A DNA stretch of 64,000 bases from Staphylococcus microti (lineage in GTDB: Bacteria > Bacillota > Bacilli > Staphylococcales > Staphylococcaceae), in NCBI RefSeq assembly GCF_000934465.1, contig NZ_JXWY01000042.1:52985-116984 (forward strand). The letters are read 5' to 3'. The notes beneath the pieces were generated by a model. The model did not search any database. It was given only the letters and a program-made list of their open reading frames with translations, and was not told the DNA's origin. Both the position numbers and the translations under genes were made by a program. Below are positions 57,547 to 64,000 of the stretch, piece by piece (within the stretch, counting starts at the first letter, position 1; every line of letters begins with the position of its first letter).

Positions 57547-59082
57547 ATGTCTAGCCATATTCAAATTTTTGATACGACACTACGAGATGGTGAACAAACA
57601 CCAGGCGTCAGTTTTTCATTTGATGAACGCCTTAAAATTGCAACTCAGTTAGAACAATGGGGCGTTGATGTGATTGAAGCTGGATTCCCCGCTTCAAGTG
57701 AAGGAAGTTTCCAATCCGTCCAAGCGATTGCACGTCATTTAAAACGCACAACCGTCACAGGACTCGCACGTTGCTTGAAATCAGATATCGATGCGGTATA
57801 CGAAGCAACAAAAGACGCTGTCTCTCCATCCATACACGTCTTTATCGCAACGAGCCCTATCCACTTAACATCTAAACTCAATATGACAGAACAAGAAGTT
57901 TTAGATTCCATCGACAAACATGTACGTTATGCAAAAGAACGTTTTGACATCGTACAGTTCTCACCTGAAGATGCAACACGTACACCATTACCATTTCTTA
58001 TCCAAAGTGTCCAAGCTGCTGTTGATGCTGGTGCGACAGTTATCAATATCCCAGATACAGTCGGCTACACGTATCCTCAAGAATATGGTCAGATTTTCAG
58101 AACACTCATTGATGAAATAAAAGCGCCCCATCCGATTACGTATAGCGCCCACTGTCACGATGACCTCGGCCTAGCAGTCGCAAATAGTATGGCAGCGATT
58201 GAAAATGGTGCGACACGTATTGAAGGAACCGTCAACGGTATCGGCGAACGTGCCGGCAATACCGCATTAGAAGAAGTCGCACTTGGTCTTTACGTCCGTC
58301 AAGATCACTATGGTATTCAGACGAATCTTCAGCTAGATGCGACAAAACAAACATCGGATTTGATCGCACGCTATGCAGGACTACGTGTGCCACGTAATAA
58401 AGCGATTGTTGGGAAAAACGCATTTAGTCACGAATCAGGTATTCACCAAGACGGTTTCTTGAAGAATCCAGAAACGTATGAAATTATGACGCCACAACTT
58501 GTCGGCGTTAAAAATACAGAACTGCCACTCGGTAAGCTATCTGGCAGACATGCGTTCCAAGATAAGCTGAAACAACTCGGTTATGACATTGATGCTGAAA
58601 CACAAAAAGGACTTTTCAAAGCATTTAAAGGCATTGCTGATAAGAAAAAACATGTCACAGATCGTGATATCCATGCATTGATTCAAGGTTCAGAACATGA
58701 AAAACACGCTGCATATCAATTGGATTCATTACAATTACAATTCGTTTCAAAAGGCCTTCAAAGTGCTGTCGTCGTCTTAAAAGATCAAGCAGGCAATACG
58801 TATCAAGATAGCAGCATTGGCACAGGTTCTATTATTGCCATTTATAATGCCGTTGATCGTATTTTACAATGTCAGCCTGAACTTATTGACTATCGTATTG
58901 ACGCTGTTACAGAAGGCCGTGATGCACAAGCAGAAGTACACGTCAGCTTACAACTAGATGACAAACAAGTCACTGGTGTCGGCTTTGACCATGATATTTT
59001 GTATGCCTCATGCAAAGCGTATGTAGAAGCTGCTTCACAATTAGCTGCTGCACCTAACAATAAAGAAGGTGAAACAGAATGA
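57547..59082 (+). CDS. leuA: 2-Isopropylmalate synthase
   Basis: This 511-aa protein has a DRE-TIM barrel with [17 protein letters not shown] and [16 protein letters not shown], then a C-terminal leucine-sensing domain (about 395-505). It condenses acetyl-CoA with 2-ketoisovalerate, the first step to leucine. AAGGAG is upstream of ATG, and leuB overlaps by 4 nt. Confidence 0.97.
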   Translation: MSSHIQIFDTTLRDGEQTPGVSFSFDERLKIATQLEQWGVDVIEAGFPASSEGSFQSVQAIARHLKRTTVTGLARCLKSDIDAVYEATKDAVSPSIHVFIATSPIHLTSKLNMTEQEVLDSIDKHVRYAKERFDIVQFSPEDATRTPLPFLIQSVQAAVDAGATVINIPDTVGYTYPQEYGQIFRTLIDEIKAPHPITYSAHCHDDLGLAVANSMAAIENGATRIEGTVNGIGERAGNTALEEVALGLYVRQDHYGIQTNLQLDATKQTSDLIARYAGLRVPRNKAIVGKNAFSHESGIHQDGFLKNPETYEIMTPQLVGVKNTELPLGKLSGRHAFQDKLKQLGYDIDAETQKGLFKAFKGIADKKKHVTDRDIHALIQGSEHEKHAAYQLDSLQLQFVSKGLQSAVVVLKDQAGNTYQDSSIGTGSIIAIYNAVDRILQCQPELIDYRIDAVTEGRDAQAEVHVSLQLDDKQVTGVGFDHDILYASCKAYVEAASQLAAAPNNKEGETE

Positions 59083-60128
59083 CCTTTCATATCGTAACTT
59101 TACCGGGTGACGGTATTGGACCTGAAATTATGGAGGGAACACTTGATGTTCTCGCTGATTTATCCAAAAAATTCAACTTTGATTATGACGTTACAGAATA
59201 TCTTATGGGCGGGAGTGCGATTGATGCAACGGGGCATCCCCTACCTGAAACGACTTTAGAGGCCTGTCAACAAGCGGATGCGGTTTTGTTAGCAGCAATT
59301 GGTGGTCCTAAATGGCAAGATCCGAATAATCGCCCCGAACACGGTTTATTGCAATTGCGTAAATCACTCGGGTTATTTGCCAATATTCGGCCAACACGTG
59401 TCAGTGAGCATACCGTCAACCTATCGCCATTGAAAGCGGACATCGTTGCACAAACTGACTTAGTCATCGTGCGTGAATTGACGAGTGGCATTTATTTCGG
59501 TCAACCAAGCCACTGGAACAATAATGAAGCAGTTGACACGTTGACATATACGACACATGAAATCGAACGTCTCGTGCATGAAGCATTTCAACTCGCACAG
59601 CAACGACGTCAAAAGTTGACATCCGTTGATAAAGAAAACGTCTTAGCTTCTAGTAAGCTATGGAGACAAACGGTCAATCGTATTGCTGAACAATATCCTG
59701 ATGTAACGGTTGAACATTTACTTGTAGACGCTTGTAGCATGCACTTGCTCAAACGCCCTACTGACTTTGATGTCATCGTTACTGAAAACTTATTCGGCGA
59801 TATTTTAAGCGACGAAGCATCTATGCTACCAGGGTCACTTGGACTGTCTCCGTCTGCAAGTTTCAGCGAATCAGGCCCCGCACTTTATGAACCGATTCAC
59901 GGCTCAGCACCCGACATTGCAGGTCAAAACAAAGCCAATCCATTCGGCATGCTGCTATCCCTTGCCATGTGTTTACGTATTTCAGCACAACGTGACGATA
60001 TGGCAACATGGTTAGAAAACGCCGTATATTCGTTGATTGCACAACAAATCACAACACCTGATTTAGGCGGTAACGCAACAACAACCGATATTTTTGAAGC
60101 ACTACAAACACGTATCAAGGAGGTATAA
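59079..60128 (+). CDS. leuB: 3-Isopropylmalate dehydrogenase
   Basis: This 349-aa NAD enzyme has [18 protein letters not shown], catalytic [10 protein letters not shown], the metal-binding DACSMHL and [20 protein letters not shown], and NAD-loop [20 protein letters not shown]. It oxidatively decarboxylates 3-isopropylmalate. It starts with ATGA overlap with leuA. Confidence 0.97.
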   Translation: MTFHIVTLPGDGIGPEIMEGTLDVLADLSKKFNFDYDVTEYLMGGSAIDATGHPLPETTLEACQQADAVLLAAIGGPKWQDPNNRPEHGLLQLRKSLGLFANIRPTRVSEHTVNLSPLKADIVAQTDLVIVRELTSGIYFGQPSHWNNNEAVDTLTYTTHEIERLVHEAFQLAQQRRQKLTSVDKENVLASSKLWRQTVNRIAEQYPDVTVEHLLVDACSMHLLKRPTDFDVIVTENLFGDILSDEASMLPGSLGLSPSASFSESGPALYEPIHGSAPDIAGQNKANPFGMLLSLAMCLRISAQRDDMATWLENAVYSLIAQQITTPDLGGNATTTDIFEALQTRIKEV

Positions 60129-60130
60129 AA

Positions 60131-61504
60131 ATGGGACGTACACTATTCGATAAAATTTGGGACAACCACGTCATTACAGGACAAGCAGGAGAACCACAAC
60201 TGTTATACATTGATTTACATTTAATTCATGAAGTCACTTCTCCACAAGCATTTGAAGGATTGCGATTACAAAAGCGCCCATTACGCCGACCTGATTTGAC
60301 GTTTGGTACACTCGATCATAACGTCCCAACAGTTGATATTTTTAACATTAAAGATGAAATTGCGAACAAACAAATTCAAGCGTTACAAAAAAACTGTGAT
60401 GAATTTGGTGTGACCCTCTTTGATATGGGCTCAGACGAACAAGGGATCGTTCACATGGTCGGACCTGAAACAGGATTGACACAACCAGGTAAAACAATTG
60501 TATGTGGCGACTCACATACAGCAACACATGGTGCTTTTGGTGCCATCGCATTCGGTATCGGAACGAGTGAAGTAGAACACGTCTTCGCAACACAAACACT
60601 TTGGCAAACGAAACCGAAAAACTTAAAAGTTGATATTACAGGCGAATTGCCTAAAGGCGTTTATGCGAAAGACATTATTTTACATTTAATTAACCAACAT
60701 GGCGTAAACTTTGGTACAGGCTATGCAATTGAATTTGCCGGCGAAACAATTGCCAGCTTATCTATGGAAGCACGGATGACAATTTGTAATATGGCGATTG
60801 AAGCTGGGGCAAAATACGGCTTAATGCGTCCAGATAACACAACATTTGACTACATCGCTGGTCGCCCATATGCAGGAAACCTTGAAGAGAAAAAATCAGC
60901 ATGGGAAGCACTTTATAGCGATGACGACGCTGTTTTTGACAAAGTGATTACACTTGATGTGACAGAACTCGAACCACAAGTGACATGGGGCACAAGTCCG
61001 GAAATGGGTGTAAACTTCTCAACACCATTCCCTACGATTGAAAACAGCAATGATGCACGTGCCTATGATTATATGGGCTTACAACCAGGACAAACTGCAG
61101 CGGATATACCACTTGGTTATGTATTCCTAGGCTCATGTACAAATGCACGCCTATCTGATTTAATTGAAGCGAGCAAGTTTGTCAAAGGTCAACGTGTCCA
61201 CGAAAACATTACAGCCATTGTCGTGCCAGGTTCAAGACAAGTGAAACAACAAGCAGAAGCACTCGGACTAGATCAAGTATTTAAAGACGCGGGATTTGAA
61301 TGGCGTGAACCCGGTTGTAGCATGTGTCTCGGTATGAATCCAGACCAAGTCCCTGCTGGTGTCCACTGTGCATCAACGAGCAACCGTAACTTTGAAGGTC
61401 GTCAAGGTAAAGGCGCACGCACACACCTTGTATCACCTGCTATGGCAGCCGCAGCAGCAATACACGGTCATTTTGTAGATGTTAGAAAGGTGGTGCACGC
61501 ATAA
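60131..61504 (+). CDS. leuC: 3-Isopropylmalate dehydratase large subunit
   Basis: This 457-aa aconitase-family protein has the 4Fe-4S cysteines in [14 protein letters not shown] and [15 protein letters not shown], plus [20 protein letters not shown]. It works with LeuD. It follows leuB by 2 nt, and its stop overlaps the leuD start (TAATG). Confidence 0.97.
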   Translation: MGRTLFDKIWDNHVITGQAGEPQLLYIDLHLIHEVTSPQAFEGLRLQKRPLRRPDLTFGTLDHNVPTVDIFNIKDEIANKQIQALQKNCDEFGVTLFDMGSDEQGIVHMVGPETGLTQPGKTIVCGDSHTATHGAFGAIAFGIGTSEVEHVFATQTLWQTKPKNLKVDITGELPKGVYAKDIILHLINQHGVNFGTGYAIEFAGETIASLSMEARMTICNMAIEAGAKYGLMRPDNTTFDYIAGRPYAGNLEEKKSAWEALYSDDDAVFDKVITLDVTELEPQVTWGTSPEMGVNFSTPFPTIENSNDARAYDYMGLQPGQTAADIPLGYVFLGSCTNARLSDLIEASKFVKGQRVHENITAIVVPGSRQVKQQAEALGLDQVFKDAGFEWREPGCSMCLGMNPDQVPAGVHCASTSNRNFEGRQGKGARTHLVSPAMAAAAAIHGHFVDVRKVVHA

Positions 61505-62073
61505 TGGAAGTAAAACCAATTACAGAATATACAGGAAAAGTGGTTACTTTATTTCACAACAATATTGATACCGATCAAATTATTCCGAAAGTCCATTTGA
61601 AACGTATCTCAAAACTAGGCTTTGGACCGTTCCTGTTTGACGAATGGCGCTATTTAGAAGATGGCTCAGATAACCCTGACTTTGCGTTGAATCAACCGGA
61701 AGCCAAAGGCGCAACTATCTTGATTACAGGCGAAAACTTTGGCTGTGGCTCAAGTCGTGAACATGCCGCATGGGCGTTAAAAGATTACGGTTTTCAAGTG
61801 ATTATCGCAGGGAGCTTCAGTGATATTTTTTATATGAACTGTACGAAAAATGCACTACTCCCTATCGCACTGGATCAAGCAACACGTGAGCGTCTGGCAC
61901 AAGAGACAGAACTCACGATTGATTTACCGAACCAACAAATTAAAACAGCACACGAATCATTCAACTTTGATATTGATGAAACGTGGAAACATAAGCTCGT
62001 TAATGGCTTAGACGACATTGCGATCACTTTACAATATGAATCAGCAATAACTGAATATGAACAACAACACTAA
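61504..62073 (+). CDS. leuD: 3-Isopropylmalate dehydratase small subunit
   Basis: This 189-aa swivelling subunit has [14 protein letters not shown] and the conserved [20 protein letters not shown] loop. It completes the isopropylmalate isomerase with LeuC. Confidence 0.97.
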   Translation: MEVKPITEYTGKVVTLFHNNIDTDQIIPKVHLKRISKLGFGPFLFDEWRYLEDGSDNPDFALNQPEAKGATILITGENFGCGSSREHAAWALKDYGFQVIIAGSFSDIFYMNCTKNALLPIALDQATRERLAQETELTIDLPNQQIKTAHESFNFDIDETWKHKLVNGLDDIAITLQYESAITEYEQQH

Positions 62074-62085
62074 GGAGTGAAAGAT

Positions 62086-63354
62086 ATGACTGTAAAAACA
62101 CAAACCGTTACTGCGAAAGATGTCGATGAGGCATTTTTACGCATACAACAAACCGTCAAACAAACACCATTAGAGAAAGATCATTACTTATCAATGAAAT
62201 ATGACTGTAACGTCTACTTGAAACGTGAAGACTTGCAGTGGGTACGCTCTTTCAAATTGAGAGGTGCTTACAACGCTATTTCCGTCTTACCAGAAGAGCA
62301 GCAGGCACAAGGCATTACGTGTGCAAGCGCAGGTAACCATGCACAAGGTGTCGCATTTACCGCACGTCAATTAGACTTACACTCTGTCATCTTTATGCCA
62401 GTGACAACACCAAATCAAAAAGTGAGCCAAGTCCAATTTTTCGGCGGCAACAATGTTGAAATCAAACTCGTTGGCGACACATTTGACGATTGTTTAAAAG
62501 AAGCATTGGCATATACAAAGGCACATGACATGACGTTTATTGATCCATTTAACAACGTACATACCATTGCCGGTCAAGGCACACTTGCGAAAGAAATTTT
62601 AGTGTCAGCTGAACAAGAAGCCATTTCATTTGATTATTTATTTGGTGCTATTGGCGGCGGCGGTTTGATGTCCGGCGTAGCCACATACTTTGCCGAACAC
62701 GCCCCACAAACGAAACTCGTCGGGGTCGAACCATTAGGCGCAAGCAGTATGCACGCCGCAGTCCAACAACAACAAGTCGTCACACTACCGAATATCGACA
62801 AATTCGTTGACGGCGCATCCGTCGCACGTGTTGGTGAAATTACGTTTAATATTTGTAATCGCCTTTTATCAGATTATGTCCAAATTGATGAAGGTGCGGT
62901 CTGTTCCACAATTCTCGACATGTACTCTAAACAAGCCATCGTCGCAGAACCCGCTGGCGCATTAAGCATTAGCGCCTTAGAACAATATCGCGACCAAATT
63001 AAAGGCAAAAACGTCGTCTGTATTATTAGCGGTGGGAACAATGACATTAACCGTATGAAAGAAATTGAAGAACGTTCTTTACTGTATGAAGAAATGAAAC
63101 ATTACTTCATTTTGAACTTCCCACAACGTCCAGGCGCATTACGTCAATTTGTAAATGACGTACTCGGACCACACGATGACATTACAAAATTTGAATACTT
63201 AAAGAAAAGTTCTCAAAATACAGGTACAGTTATCATCGGTATTCAGTTACAAAACCATCAAGACTTGCAACAACTGATTCGTAATGTTGATACATTCGAT
63301 CCTAAAAACATCTATATCAACGAAAACAAAATGCTCTATTCACTCTTAATTTAG
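62086..63354 (+). CDS. ilvA: Threonine dehydratase (biosynthetic, short form)
   Basis: This 422-aa fold-type II PLP enzyme makes 2-ketobutyrate for isoleucine. The PLP lysine lies in [11 protein letters not shown], the phosphate loop is [11 protein letters not shown], and there is a single C-terminal ACT-like regulatory part ([23 protein letters not shown]). ATG 62086 follows AAGGAGTG by 6 to 8 nt; the GTG at 62077 is part of the ribosome site. It is the last gene of the operon. Confidence 0.96.
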   Translation: MTVKTQTVTAKDVDEAFLRIQQTVKQTPLEKDHYLSMKYDCNVYLKREDLQWVRSFKLRGAYNAISVLPEEQQAQGITCASAGNHAQGVAFTARQLDLHSVIFMPVTTPNQKVSQVQFFGGNNVEIKLVGDTFDDCLKEALAYTKAHDMTFIDPFNNVHTIAGQGTLAKEILVSAEQEAISFDYLFGAIGGGGLMSGVATYFAEHAPQTKLVGVEPLGASSMHAAVQQQQVVTLPNIDKFVDGASVARVGEITFNICNRLLSDYVQIDEGAVCSTILDMYSKQAIVAEPAGALSISALEQYRDQIKGKNVVCIISGGNNDINRMKEIEERSLLYEEMKHYFILNFPQRPGALRQFVNDVLGPHDDITKFEYLKKSSQNTGTVIIGIQLQNHQDLQQLIRNVDTFDPKNIYINENKMLYSLLI

Positions 63355-63367
63355 TGGTAATGAAAGA

Positions 63368-63410
63368 AACTGACAACAGTAGGAAGATGCCTATTGCTGT
63401 CAGTCTTTTT
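63368..63410 (+). terminator. Terminator of the ilv-leu operon
   Basis: Stem ACTGACAACAGTAGG / CCTATTGCTGTCAGT followed by T5. Confidence 0.85.
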
Positions 63411-63466
63411 ATTTGATGGTCTACAATACAAAAAAGAGACGTAAACAACGCCCCTTTTTCATTATG

Positions 63467-63556
63467 CTCTAGTTTACTGTTTAATGACTGCCCCGAGTGG
63501 CCGTCTCTTATTACTCTAGTTTATGGTTTAATGACTACCCTGAGTGGTCGTCTCTT
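63467..63556. repeat. Two 43-nt tandem copies (period 47)
   Basis: CTCTAGTTTACTGTTTAATG... ends in GTCTCTT at 63509 and is repeated at 63514-63556 with 5 substitutions. An upstream AAGAGACG (63434-63441) is complementary to the CGTCTCTT ends. The unit is noncoding, and I do not recognise the element. Confidence 0.75.
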
Positions 63557-63758
63557 TAATATGATTATATTGGAATCTATCGGTTTTTACAATGTTGGAT
63601 GTAATACAGTGTATGCATCATATGCATTTTAGCAAGAAGCATCGTTGTTTCGTGCCAAGTGTTTGAAGTGAAAATGTATTTTATCATTTTATCTTTGCTA
63701 GCCATCTTTTCGGAGAGCAGTAATAGTATAATCATTTAGTAAATTTGATTTCTCCCCC

Positions 63759-63791
63759 TATTGAAATTTTAATCTCACTAAAATTTCAATA
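63759..63791. repeat. Perfect 13-bp inverted repeat
   Basis: TATTGAAATTTTA-N7-TAAAATTTCAATA is a perfect stem, without a T-run expected of a terminator. It may be an operator or a structural hairpin. The rest of the 63411-63860 gap shows no gene. Confidence 0.7.
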
Positions 63792-63864
63792 CAGGATGTG
63801 TATAAATAAAATGCAATACAGTCCATGCTTGGCTGACTAGAATCTAAAAACTTCTCTTAAAACG

Positions 63865-63893
63865 CAAAAAAAGAGAAGTCATAACGACCTCTC
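63865..63893 (-). terminator. Terminator of the rRNA operon
   Basis: On the minus strand, AGAGAGGTC / GACTTCTCT is followed by T7, directly after the 5S gene. Confidence 0.85.
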
Positions 63894-63903
63894 TCGTTGA
63901 ATT

Positions 63904-64000
63904 ACCTGGCACCGTCCTACTCTTGCGGAACGTAAGTCCGACTACCATCGGCGCTAAAGAGCTTAACTTCTGTGTTCGGCATGGGAACAGGTGTGACCTC
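63904..64000 (-). rRNA. rrf: 5S ribosomal RNA, partial (3' part)
   Basis: The minus strand reads GAGGTCACACCTGTTCCCAT... CCGAACACAGAAGTTAAGCT ... GGACGGTGCCAGGT, the conserved 5S rRNA core and 3' end. About 20 nt of the 5' end lie beyond the window. The rRNA operon therefore comes from the right and ends here. Confidence 0.95.

Overview
This window is chromosomal DNA from a Staphylococcus that is not S. aureus. The evidence is the conserved staphylococcal order groEL-groES-mroQ-adh-sdrH-amidohydrolase-hld/RNAIII-agrBDCA-scrKBR-tusA/tsuA-rex-ABC-F ... tsaD-rimI-tsaB-tsaE-ilvDBNC-leuABCD-ilvA, together with a YSIRK/LPETG wall protein, a 25-residue delta-toxin and an AgrD pheromone precursor. 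The predicted pheromone core (...INTCTHFF before DEPEIP) resembles the xINxCTxFF type of the hyicus/chromogenes branch, so I place the organism near that branch by inference only.

Left part (1-18.3 kb). A DUF4097/DUF1700 pair is followed by a gluconate operon (gntR-gntK-gntP, minus strand) with a GntR palindrome and a cre-like site. Next comes the phenol-soluble-modulin exporter operon (pmtR-pmtA-two small permeases-pmtC-pmtD), which here seems to carry one extra permease. Metabolic genes follow: a PLP aminotransferase, Ogt and an M20 deacetylase. At 12.7-16.5 kb lies an accessory block. It holds a TarP-like glycosyltransferase, then a divergent two-gene cassette (BacD-like ATP-grasp ligase plus MFS exporter), then a 284-bp duplicate of the glycosyltransferase 3' end. 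An orphan MetQ lipoprotein and a small membrane protein/DUF4176 pair close this part.

Middle (18.5-37.5 kb). This is the chaperonin and quorum-sensing core. groESL carries a CIRCE and a CtsR-like site. The agr locus is complete: AgrB H77/C84, a 45-aa AgrD, AgrC H239, AgrA D59 and C199. The region between hld and agrB is about 1.17 kb and holds three copies of the divergent P3/P2 AgrA-box module. The outer copies keep recognisable P3 and P2 -10 elements, and a 64-aa membrane peptide and a possible very short RNA lie between them. Sucrose utilisation, a thiosulfate-uptake-type pair, Rex and an ABC-F ATPase follow. Rex-type operators precede both rex and adh. Just after the ABC-F gene there is a cluster of six DnaA-box-like 9-mers.

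Right part (37.5-64 kb). A 2627-aa wall-anchored protein is built of about 39 beta-hairpin/collagen-like units plus an SDSDAD stalk. Beyond it are a 33-aa peptide gene with a complete set of signals, and a double-glycine peptide pair with its peptidase-containing ABC exporter. Then come the t6A genes tsaD-rimI-tsaB-tsaE and the branched-chain amino acid operon, which is controlled by a CodY-like site and a leader-peptide attenuator. The window ends inside a 5S rRNA gene on the minus strand.

Best candidates for undescribed biology are: (1) the triplicated agr promoter module; (2) the ATP-grasp/MFS cassette bracketed by a duplicated gene end; (3) the two-peptide double-glycine system with no recognisable immunity gene; and (4) the non-origin DnaA-box cluster.
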